A DNA stretch of 64,000 bases from contig CP152425.1 of NCBI GenBank assembly GCA_038960095.1, forward strand, positions 124,001-188,000, in the 5' to 3' direction. Within the stretch, counting starts at the first letter, position 1, and every line of letters starts with the position of its first letter. The notes beneath the pieces are model-generated. The model was not told where the DNA came from. It made no database searches and saw nothing but the letters and a program-made list of their open reading frames with translations. This DNA is from Symbiodolus clandestinus (GTDB taxonomy: Bacteria; Pseudomonadota; Gammaproteobacteria; Enterobacterales; G038960095). Of this stretch, positions 54,530 to 62,771 are shown piece after piece. A program made the translations under genes and the position numbers.

Positions 54530-54538
54530 ATCATAACA
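54530..54538 (-). promoter_or_regulatory. Candidate extended -10 promoter of the micro-ORF operon
   Basis: On the minus strand TGTTATGAT (54538-54530) fits the extended -10 pattern TGnTATNAT. The start of transcription would be near 54523, giving a leader of about 65 bases before the ATG at 54459. No good -35 is visible. The remaining bases to mutT (54540-54758) hold no gene. Confidence 0.4.
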
Positions 54539-54758
54539 TGCAAATTTTCATGAAAAATGTAACCAGCTGTTACTACCGCTTTGAGTAGAGTTGTCACTTA
54601 TTCTGTTGGATTAGAGCTTCGGAATGTATTGATGGTACTGTAAAGACTCAGGAGTAGTTGACGGGTCTTAGGTAAACCTCAGTACGGGACAACCCTAAGC
54701 GTCGCGCTGTCCGTTAGGAGATAATTTCCCTTTAGAGCGCATACTATATGGGGAATAT

Positions 54759-55190
54759 TTACACCTGATCCGCCAGTAAAAGCTTGATAATCGGCGCATT
54801 GGTAGGAGGAAAGCTATCGATTTGCAGCGCCTGCTGGTCAACCCAGGCTGAAGGTTGGCCTTCACGGCCATAGGGCTCACCTTGCCACTGCTCTACTAAA
54901 AAGTAGTTCAGCTGGAGATGCTGTTGAGTGGCTACCCCTTCTAGCGTCTGCAGTAGCTGTGCCTGTTCAACCTGAATGCCTATCTCTTCGTTAAGCTCGC
55001 GGATTAAAGCTGCCAAAGGAGTTTCACCTGCCTCTAACTTGCCGCCTGGAAATTCCCAGCAACCGGCTAATTCAGTATGCTGACGGCGGCGAGTGATAAA
55101 AATTCGCTGTTGCGGATCACGAATGATTCCTACCGAAACAGCGGTCCGTGGCGATAGCACGTTGGTGTTGGGTATAGGAATATCTCTCAT
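54759..55190 (-). CDS. mutT: 8-oxo-dGTP diphosphatase MutT
   Basis: MutT hydrolyses 8-oxo-dGTP and so prevents A-to-C transversions. The 143-aa product has the Nudix box in GGKLEAGETPLAALIRELNE followed by EIGI, and the nearby CWEFPGG. It lies seven bases after secA on the same strand, the E. coli order. Confidence 0.94.
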   Translation of the reverse strand: MRDIPIPNTNVLSPRTAVSVGIIRDPQQRIFITRRRQHTELAGCWEFPGGKLEAGETPLAALIRELNEEIGIQVEQAQLLQTLEGVATQQHLQLNYFLVEQWQGEPYGREGQPSAWVDQQALQIDSFPPTNAPIIKLLLADQV

Positions 55191-55197
55191 TGTAACC

Positions 55198-57909
55198 TTA
55201 ATGGCGACTCTCCACCGCTAACGATAAGCCTGGGAGTTGGCCATGACACTGCTTATATTTCTTTCCAGAACCACAAGGACAAGGGGCATTCCGTCCCACT
55301 TTGCTCTCTAAGGACTCCATCGTTGGCATCAGACCATCAGCACTGTTGGCAGGCGCTAGCGGTTGCCAAATCCGTTCAGCGGTTTGCTGCTGCTGGGCTA
55401 ATAAAGTCAGCGGGGGTACTCGTACTTTGCTAACACTACTCATAGCTTCAAAACTAAATTGTTCAAGCAGCTGGGTAAATAACTCGAAGGATTCCCGCTT
55501 ATACTCCTGTTTAGGATCTTTTTGTGCATAACCGCGTAAATGGATTCCTTGGCGTAAATGGTCCATGGTGGCTAAATGCTCTTTCCATAGGTTATCGAGT
55601 GTCTGCAATAAAATACCTTGGGTAAAGTGCTGCATGGCTTCACTGCCCATTGCCTCGACCTGCTGCTGATAATGCTCGGTTGCTTGCTGAACAACGTAGG
55701 CCAGTACTGACTCCGCACTGGGGGCTGCCGTTTGTGCTAACCATGCTGAAAGAGGCAGAGTTAGGTCAAAGTCATCCCGCAAACAGTGACTGAGGCCGGA
55801 AATCTCCCACTGTTCCATTAGGGTTTGCGGTGGGACATAGCGGCAAACGATGTTCTGAAACACTCGATGGCGCAAATCACTCAGCAATTCACCCATATGA
55901 TGGACATCTAATAAAGCGTTACGCTGGCTATACAGCGCTTGCCGTTGAGCATTCGCGACGTCGTCAAACTCTAACAGCTGTTTACGAATGTCAAAATGGT
56001 AGGTTTCTACCTTACGTTGGGCATTGGCAATCGCCCGGGTTACCCAAGGATGTTCAATCGCTTCGTCAGGCTGCATTCCTAAGCGCTGCATCATTCTACT
56101 CACCCGCTCTGAGGCGAAAATGCGCATTAAGCCATCCTCCATTGAGAGGTAGAAGCGAGAGGACCCCGGATCGCCTTGGCGCCCGGCACGGCCACGTAAT
56201 TGATTATCAATCCGCCGCGATTCATGCCGCTCAGTACCAATGATATGCAATCCACCTGCCGCCACCACTTGGTCGTGACGCTCCTGCCAGGAATTTTTGA
56301 TGTCTGCTATCGCTTCTGCGGTGGGCTCGGTTAAGGCATCAACCTCAACCTGCCAATTACCCCCAAGGACTATGTCAGTCCCTCGACCTGCCATATTGGT
56401 GGCAATCGTCACCGCTTTGGGCCTGCCTGCCTGGGCGATAATATCTGCTTCTTGCGCATGGAATTTAGCATTCAGCACCTGATGTTCAATCTCTACTTGC
56501 CGCAAGGCTTGTGATAACTGTTCCGATTTTTCAATCGAGATAGTCCCTACCAAAGTAGGACAATTAGCCGCTACGCTCTCTTTTATCGCCTCAATAATTG
56601 CTTTAAATTTCTCTGCTTCCGTAAGATAGATCACATCAGCGTGATCTTGGCGAATCATCGGCCGGTTGGTCGGCAATACCACCGTCTCTAGCTGATAGAT
56701 CTGTCGGAATTCAACCGCTTCGGTATCTGCGGTTCCGGTCATTCCAGCTAGTTTTTCATATAAGCGAAAGTAGTTCTGTAAGGTGATTGAGGCTAATGTT
56801 TGGTTCTCATTTTGAACGGTGACTCGCTCTTTGGCTTCAATCGCCTGATGTAGTCCCTCAGACCAGCGCCGTCCTGGCATGGTGCGCCCAGTATGTTCAT
56901 CAACAATGATGATTTCATCATCCTTAACAATATAGTCTACGTTGCGGGTGAATAATGTATGGGCGCGTAGTGCGACATTGATATGGTGTAATAAAGCAAT
57001 GTGCGTGGGGGCATAGAGCGATTCCTCCGAGTTGATCAGGCCTTTTTGCATTAATAACTCTTCAATGCGCTCCTGTCCGCGTTCAGTCAAATGGGCTTGC
57101 TTCGCCTTTTCATCCAAATAAAAATGGCCATCACCTTGATACTCTTCGCTATCCTCTCGAGGCTGCCTGTTTAGCTGGGTAATTAGGGGATCAATCGCTC
57201 GATAGAGCCCTGAACTATCTTCGGCAGGCCCAGAGATGATCAGTGGTGTACGCGCTTCATCAATTAAAATCGAGTCGACTTCGTCGACGATTGCATAGTA
57301 CAGAGGCCTCTGTACTCGTTGGTCCGCACTAAATACCATGTTATCGCGCAGATAATCAAAACCAAATTCATTATTGGTCCCATAAGTGATATCAGCCGCA
57401 TAGGCTTGCCGTTTGGCTTCTAAAGTCATACCCGCTAAATTGACGCCGACTGATAATCCGAGAAATTCAAACAACGGCCGATTGGTATCGGCATCTCGGC
57501 GAGCTAGGTAGTCATTCACCGTCACGATGTGAACGCCTCTTCCCAGTAAGGCATTCAAATAGGCAGGTAGGGTAGCAGTCAGGGTTTTTCCCTCACCGGT
57601 GCGCATCTCAGCAATGCAGCGCTCATGCAGCACCATACCACCCAGCAGCTGTACGTCAAAATGGCGCATGGAAAATAGCCGTTGGCTGGCTTCACGAACT
57701 AACGCAAAGGCTTCAGGGAGCAGCAGCTCTAAATGCTCTCCCTGCTGGGCTCGAGCACGCAACTTTTGGCTGTGTTCTTGTAATTGCTGGTCCGATGCCG
57801 ATGCTAATGAAGCTTCTAATGCATTAATCAAGGTTACGTTTTTATAAAGTCGACGTAAGATACGGTCATTCCGGCTGCCAAATAGTTTGGTTAAAAATTG
57901 GATAATCAT
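55198..57909 (-). CDS. secA: Preprotein translocase ATPase SecA
   Basis: SecA drives proteins through SecYEG and receives them from SecB. The 903-aa product has Walker A MRTGEGKTLTATL, the DEAD-like VDEVDSILIDEARTPLIISG (in pieces), the second nucleotide domain (NMAGRGTDIVLGGNW) and the C-terminal zinc motif CPCGSGKKYKQCHG that binds SecB. No secM lies upstream; a DUF721 gene diverges instead, so SecM-type translational control is not expected. Confidence 0.98.
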   Translation of the reverse strand: MIIQFLTKLFGSRNDRILRRLYKNVTLINALEASLASASDQQLQEHSQKLRARAQQGEHLELLLPEAFALVREASQRLFSMRHFDVQLLGGMVLHERCIAEMRTGEGKTLTATLPAYLNALLGRGVHIVTVNDYLARRDADTNRPLFEFLGLSVGVNLAGMTLEAKRQAYAADITYGTNNEFGFDYLRDNMVFSADQRVQRPLYYAIVDEVDSILIDEARTPLIISGPAEDSSGLYRAIDPLITQLNRQPREDSEEYQGDGHFYLDEKAKQAHLTERGQERIEELLMQKGLINSEESLYAPTHIALLHHINVALRAHTLFTRNVDYIVKDDEIIIVDEHTGRTMPGRRWSEGLHQAIEAKERVTVQNENQTLASITLQNYFRLYEKLAGMTGTADTEAVEFRQIYQLETVVLPTNRPMIRQDHADVIYLTEAEKFKAIIEAIKESVAANCPTLVGTISIEKSEQLSQALRQVEIEHQVLNAKFHAQEADIIAQAGRPKAVTIATNMAGRGTDIVLGGNWQVEVDALTEPTAEAIADIKNSWQERHDQVVAAGGLHIIGTERHESRRIDNQLRGRAGRQGDPGSSRFYLSMEDGLMRIFASERVSRMMQRLGMQPDEAIEHPWVTRAIANAQRKVETYHFDIRKQLLEFDDVANAQRQALYSQRNALLDVHHMGELLSDLRHRVFQNIVCRYVPPQTLMEQWEISGLSHCLRDDFDLTLPLSAWLAQTAAPSAESVLAYVVQQATEHYQQQVEAMGSEAMQHFTQGILLQTLDNLWKEHLATMDHLRQGIHLRGYAQKDPKQEYKRESFELFTQLLEQFSFEAMSSVSKVRVPPLTLLAQQQQTAERIWQPLAPANSADGLMPTMESLESKVGRNAPCPCGSGKKYKQCHGQLPGLSLAVESRH

Positions 57910-57993
57910 TAGTTCCTATCACTCGCTTGTTCCGGTTACACTACCCTATCATTGATTGACTTATTTGCCGTGCCATTATCACAGGGTAGGGTT

Positions 57994-58506
57994 ATGACAC
58001 CGGACAGTGGCCCAAAGCCATTCGCTAGCTATCTCCAGCAAGCTCCTGGATTGGTTACCATACAACAAAAAACACAACAGTTACAGCGGGTGAATCAGCT
58101 ACTGGCTCTCCTGCTTCCGCCACCACTACCGCTTTACTGCCGGGTTGCTAACTATCGACAAGGCATTATCATTATCGAAACTTCTAGTGGTAGCTGGCTA
58201 TTGCGCCTACGTTATGAGCAGATGAACCTAATCACTGCTTTACGCCAACAGCTACTGCCTGCCTTAGTGACAATAGAGTTTGTCGTTAATCCCCAATTGG
58301 CCTACCGGCAATCAGATTCACGGCATCAACGATCCACGCATTCAGTGCCGGCAGCTAAGGTGATCACGCCATGCACCGCACAAAAACTTCAGCAATTAGC
58401 TGAATTTGCTCCCGCAGGGCTGCGTAATATCCTACTACAATTAGCCATGCAAGCCCACCATTTACCAGCAGACAGGTCAATGATGAAGATCCCGTTCGAT
58501 GATTAA
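57994..58506 (+). CDS. DUF721 / DciA-like protein
   Basis: DciA proteins of other bacteria help load the replicative helicase DnaB; E. coli uses DnaC instead. The 170-aa product (ATG 57994, with AGGG upstream; an earlier ATG at 57952 has none) has an N-terminal helical part and the DUF721 pattern: hydrophobic strand GIIIIETSSGSWLLRLRYEQ, then LRQQLLPALVTIEFVVNP. It sits between secA and lpxC, where Pseudomonas and Vibrio carry dciA and E. coli carries secM, to which this protein is not similar. It overlaps lpxC convergently by four bases. The function is inferred from family and place. Confidence 0.75.
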   Translation: MTPDSGPKPFASYLQQAPGLVTIQQKTQQLQRVNQLLALLLPPPLPLYCRVANYRQGIIIIETSSGSWLLRLRYEQMNLITALRQQLLPALVTIEFVVNPQLAYRQSDSRHQRSTHSVPAAKVITPCTAQKLQQLAEFAPAGLRNILLQLAMQAHHLPADRSMMKIPFDD

Positions 58507-59432
58507 GCCAAGCCAGTTGCTATCGCCTGGTCTTGATCCGATAAGGAAAATAAGTTAGCGGCATCTAAAGGAGCTAATTTCCAACTATGACACTGCGATA
58601 ATAGGGTGCGCAGTAGCCGATTATTTAAAGCATGGCCTGGTTTAAAAGCCTTTACTGATCCTAAAATCTGTCGGCCGCCCATAAATAGATCGCCTACCGC
58701 ATCGAGGATCTTATGGCGAACCAATTCATTAGGGAATCGTAGTCCCTCTGGATTCAATACCTGTTGATCGTCGAGAACCACCGCGCAAGCTAAATTGCCT
58801 CCCAAGCAGAGCCCTTGTGCTTGTAACCGTACAATATCCCGCATAAATCCAAAAGTGCGTGCTTGACTGATCTGTTGCACAAAGCTTTGGGTAGAAAAAG
58901 TAAAATGATAATGCTGAGTACTTTCATCAAGGGTAGGATGATCAAAATCAATGGTACAATCAACGCAAAAATTTTTTTGAGGGTGCACTTCAACCCATTT
59001 ATCTCCCTCTTGCACTTTAACAGGCTCAGTGACCCAAAGGAATTGTTTTGGCTGATCCAGCTCTTCAATCCCAGCTTGTAATAGCAAACTAACCCAAGGA
59101 AATGCACTACCATCTAAAATAGGAAGTTCTGGGCCATTGACCTCAATGATAATATTATCAACGCCTAACCCAGCCAATGCCGCGTTCAGATGCTCTACCG
59201 TTGCCAGGGTAACACCCTGAACATTCTCTAAACAGGTACACAAGGGTATAGCATTAACCCGCCAGGGATCATTCAATAACTCTGCAGGCGGCTGAAAATC
59301 TAGCCGATAATATCTGATTCCATGGTCTACGGCTGCCGGACGCAAGCTTAGTTTAACTGCTTTTCCGGTGTGTAGGCCTATGCCTTCAACCGATAGCGAC
59401 TGTTTGATGGTCCGCTGTCTTAACACAATCAA
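58503..59432 (-). CDS. lpxC: UDP-3-O-acyl-N-acetylglucosamine deacetylase LpxC
   Basis: LpxC catalyses the committed step of lipid A synthesis. The 309-aa product has the zinc-site residues in TVEHLNAAL (His) and RHKILDAVGDLFMGG (His, Asp), the ELPILDGSAFPW segment, and a C-terminal His in PGHALNN. The last residues (FSLSDQDQAIATGLA) are hydrophobic at the end, as in the FtsH degradation tail of E. coli LpxC. It follows ftsZ by 55 bases. Confidence 0.97.
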   Translation of the reverse strand: MIVLRQRTIKQSLSVEGIGLHTGKAVKLSLRPAAVDHGIRYYRLDFQPPAELLNDPWRVNAIPLCTCLENVQGVTLATVEHLNAALAGLGVDNIIIEVNGPELPILDGSAFPWVSLLLQAGIEELDQPKQFLWVTEPVKVQEGDKWVEVHPQKNFCVDCTIDFDHPTLDESTQHYHFTFSTQSFVQQISQARTFGFMRDIVRLQAQGLCLGGNLACAVVLDDQQVLNPEGLRFPNELVRHKILDAVGDLFMGGRQILGSVKAFKPGHALNNRLLRTLLSQCHSWKLAPLDAANLFSLSDQDQAIATGLA

Positions 59433-59487
59433 TTCTCATTATCCTGATTGATAACTTAATAGTAACGACTACTCCCGATTATCTTTA

Positions 59488-60633
59488 CTAATCAGCTTGT
59501 TTACGTAGAAAAGCTGGAATATCTAAGTAATCCAGTTCATGATTGGCTACCGCCTCCGTTGTTTGTCTAACCACCTGCTCTTCGGCTACTGCGGGTGAAA
59601 TTGGCGTCTGAAAGGCTGCACGTTCGCTGTTATGACTAGACGTTGTCTGGGTATTCACTGAGGTGATTTCTGTCTGTCTATCGGTACCGATCCCCGTGGC
59701 AACCACCGTGACTCGCAACTCCTCTTGCATCTGCGGATCAAGAGCAGTCCCGATCACGACGGTTGCATTATCTGAGGCAAAGGCTCGCACGGTATTACCC
59801 ACCGTCTCAAACTCATCTAAACGGAGATCAAAACCAGCGGTAATATTAACCAATACCCCTCGTGCTCCAGAGAGGTTGATGTCTTCTAGCAAGGGGCTGG
59901 AAATCGCCATTTCTGCTGCCACTTCAGCCCGATCTTCACCCTTGGCGACTCCCGATCCCATCATGGCATAACCCATCTCCGACATTACTGTGCGTACATC
60001 AGCAAAGTCAACGTTCATTAACCCCGGACGGGTAATCAATTCGGCAATGCCCTGAACAGCCCCTTTGAGAACGTCGTTAGCAGCGCTAAAAGCATCTAGC
60101 AAAGAAATACCGCGTCCAAGTACTTTTAATAGCTTATCATTGGGGATGGTAATTAGAGAATCTACCTGTTTGGAGAGAGCAGCAATCCCCTGTTCAGCAA
60201 AAGCCATTCGCTTTTTTCCCTCAAAACTAAAGGGCTTAGTCACGACCGCTACCGTTAAAATACCCAGTTCCTTAGCGATTTCAGCCAGTACCGGTGCCGC
60301 ACCAGTTCCGGTGCCACCGCCCATACCAGCAGCAATAAACACCATATCAGCTCCAGTTAACAGTGAAGCCAGTGATTCTCGATCCTCTTCTGCAGCATGG
60401 CGACCTACCTCGGGGTTAGCACCTGCACCTAGCCCTTTGGTAATATTAGTGCCAATCTGCAAGGTCTGTTCAACCGTACTGCTGCGTAATACTTGAGCGT
60501 CGGTATTAACCACAAAGAATTCTACTCCCTCGATGGTACTCTTAACCATCTGTTCGACAGCGTTACTACCGCCGCCGCCAACGCCGATGACTTTAATCAC
60601 CGCCTCGCTGGATATTTCAATCGGTTCAAACAT
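59488..60633 (-). CDS. ftsZ: Cell division GTPase FtsZ
   Basis: FtsZ forms the division ring. The 381-aa product has the tubulin signature GGGTGTGAAP, the N-terminal GVGGGGSNAVEQMV loop, a T7-loop region (NVDFADVRTVMSEMG) and the C-terminal peptide LDYLDIPAFLRKQAD, which binds FtsA and ZipA. It follows ftsA after 93 bases. Confidence 0.98.
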   Translation of the reverse strand: MFEPIEISSEAVIKVIGVGGGGSNAVEQMVKSTIEGVEFFVVNTDAQVLRSSTVEQTLQIGTNITKGLGAGANPEVGRHAAEEDRESLASLLTGADMVFIAAGMGGGTGTGAAPVLAEIAKELGILTVAVVTKPFSFEGKKRMAFAEQGIAALSKQVDSLITIPNDKLLKVLGRGISLLDAFSAANDVLKGAVQGIAELITRPGLMNVDFADVRTVMSEMGYAMMGSGVAKGEDRAEVAAEMAISSPLLEDINLSGARGVLVNITAGFDLRLDEFETVGNTVRAFASDNATVVIGTALDPQMQEELRVTVVATGIGTDRQTEITSVNTQTTSSHNSERAAFQTPISPAVAEEQVVRQTTEAVANHELDYLDIPAFLRKQAD

Positions 60634-60726
60634 TGCATTTCTCCATGTTATTGCTGTCTATTGCGCGGGTTCACTTCATAACACTTTGCAAACAATTTGG
60701 TCAATATTGTGCAACAGTTGCTTCAT

Positions 60727-61983
60727 TTAAAATTCCCTTTTTAGCCATCCACTCAAACGTTTTAACCAGTGGTTAATGAAATGCTGTCGACGGTGCGCGG
60801 TCTCACCATCTAATAGCGCTGCCTTACTATGCTGCAACAATCCAACGGCGGTTGCATAATCGGGTGTTTGTATATAATCAGTTAAACCGGTAACACCGAG
60901 CGGCTGACCCAGGCGCACCTGTAGATTTAGGTTCTGCTGAGCACAAGCCACTAATCCCTCGATTTGGGATGCTCCGCCGGTTAATACAATCCCTGCAGCC
61001 AACTGATGCTTTCTACCCTGCTGGCGTAGCCGCGCTTGCAGCTGTTGGAGAGCTTGATTCACTAACTGTAATAGCTCTTGGTAGCGTGGCTCAATGACAC
61101 TGGCGAGAGTTTGCCGCTGTAGTTGACGCGGAGATCGTCCCCCTACGCTCGGCACCTCTATTCGCTCCTCTTGATGAACTAAAGCACTTAAAGCACAGCC
61201 ATAACGCACCTTAATGGCCTCAGCTTCCGACAATGGAGTTCCAAAAGCGTAAGCGATATCTCGGGTTACGACATTGCCAGCGTAAGGGATTACCTGACTG
61301 TGACAAAGTGCACCCCCCATGTAAACAGCAATATCCATGGTTCCACCCCCGATATCAACCACGGCAACCCCCAACTCCCGCTCATCCTCAGTGAGTACCG
61401 CCTCGCTAGCCGCTAACCCAGAAAATACCAGCTGTTCAACGGCTAAACCACAACGCTCTACCGCTTTAATGCTATTTTTGGCAGTATCATGATGGCAGGT
61501 GATCAGATGAACGTGCGCCTGCATCCGCACCCCGGAAAGCCCGATAGGACTTTTAATACCCTCCTGATAATCAATCGAAAATGATTGAGGCACCACATGA
61601 AGGATCTGATGCTCCTCGCGGATTCGTACTGATTTAGCCGTGTGAATCACACTGTCAACATCTTCACGGGTCACCTCATCATCCGCTATGGCTACCATAC
61701 CTAACTCATTTTGGCAGCGAATATGCTTACCCGATAAGGCTAAGCAAACTGACCCAATGTGACAGTCTGCCATTAATTCCGCTTGATCGACGGCTTGCCG
61801 AATTGATTTTACCACCGATTCCAAATCATTAACGCCTCCTCTATCCATCCCCTGGGAAGCACCGTGACCGACACCAATGAGATTGACCACTCCACCTGCC
61901 AATAACTCGCCCACTAAAACAACGACTTTGGAAGAGCCAATTTCTAATCCTACTAATAAGTGTCGGTCAGCCTCTTTACTCAT
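60727..61983 (-). CDS. ftsA: Cell division actin-like protein FtsA
   Basis: FtsA ties FtsZ to the membrane. The 418-aa product has actin-like phosphate loops (LVGLEIGSSKVVVLVGE, VVDIGGGTMDIAVY) and the C-terminal amphipathic helix WLKRLSGWLKREF. Its ATG overlaps the ftsQ stop by four bases. Confidence 0.97.
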   Translation of the reverse strand: MSKEADRHLLVGLEIGSSKVVVLVGELLAGGVVNLIGVGHGASQGMDRGGVNDLESVVKSIRQAVDQAELMADCHIGSVCLALSGKHIRCQNELGMVAIADDEVTREDVDSVIHTAKSVRIREEHQILHVVPQSFSIDYQEGIKSPIGLSGVRMQAHVHLITCHHDTAKNSIKAVERCGLAVEQLVFSGLAASEAVLTEDERELGVAVVDIGGGTMDIAVYMGGALCHSQVIPYAGNVVTRDIAYAFGTPLSEAEAIKVRYGCALSALVHQEERIEVPSVGGRSPRQLQRQTLASVIEPRYQELLQLVNQALQQLQARLRQQGRKHQLAAGIVLTGGASQIEGLVACAQQNLNLQVRLGQPLGVTGLTDYIQTPDYATAVGLLQHSKAALLDGETAHRRQHFINHWLKRLSGWLKREF

Positions 61984-62771
61984 GTTTTATTCCAATCATT
62001 ATGCTGCCTTGGTTCCCAACGAATGGCAGCACCCTGTTGATACCGTAGATCAACCACTGCCACTAACTCTGTTTTTCCTATTGTTGCTGGACGCTGCTGC
62101 ATAAGTAAGGGGTAAAGTACTAGCAGGCGCTGCATGGCTTGGTACGGATCCTGCTTACCGATTAAGCAACGCATGGAATGATTGATGGTTAATTGCCAGG
62201 CTTGGCGGCGATTTTTTCCAATGGCAGTCACCGACAATCCATAAGGGACCAATTGTTTTGTCAATTGATGCCAAGTGGCTAAAACCTGCTGCTCACTTCC
62301 CTTTGGCCCTGCTAATTGTGGCAGCTGTTTAATTAGCCAGGGTGGTAATGGGGCACTGAACGGTTCCCCATGCTGGTTCAGTAGCCGTTGCTGCTGCCAA
62401 CGAGCCACCGCTTGATGTTCTATGCAATGCACTAATAGTCGATTCGGCCACTGCTTACGGATTTTAACCTCGGCAATCCAAGGTAATTGCTTGAGTCGCT
62501 GTTGAATCACCTGTAGATCTTGAGCGATAAAACTATCAAACGGTTGTAATTCCTCTAAAACTTTCTGGATCGCCTGCGGTTGCGCCTGCTGTAGCTCACC
62601 GACTAGCTGCCACTCCGATAATGGCCAATGTTGCGAATGATATAACCAAGCTTTCAAACGATAGAACCCACCGAGCAGGATGATACTAACACTGATCCAG
62701 CTCAACCAGCGCCACAGGGCCATTATTGGCCTTAGTGTGCTAGCTGAGCGCCTTCTGCCTTGGCTAGCCAT
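61980..62771 (-). CDS. ftsQ: Cell division protein FtsQ
   Basis: FtsQ links early and late divisome proteins. The 263-aa product has one N-terminal helix (about residues 17-37), a periplasmic POTRA domain (LSEWQLVGELQQAQPQAIQK) and a beta domain ending VDLRYQQGAAIRW. In E. coli ddlB lies between murC and ftsQ; here ftsQ overlaps the end of murC directly. Confidence 0.95.
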   Translation of the reverse strand: MASQGRRRSASTLRPIMALWRWLSWISVSIILLGGFYRLKAWLYHSQHWPLSEWQLVGELQQAQPQAIQKVLEELQPFDSFIAQDLQVIQQRLKQLPWIAEVKIRKQWPNRLLVHCIEHQAVARWQQQRLLNQHGEPFSAPLPPWLIKQLPQLAGPKGSEQQVLATWHQLTKQLVPYGLSVTAIGKNRRQAWQLTINHSMRCLIGKQDPYQAMQRLLVLYPLLMQQRPATIGKTELVAVVDLRYQQGAAIRWEPRQHNDWNKT

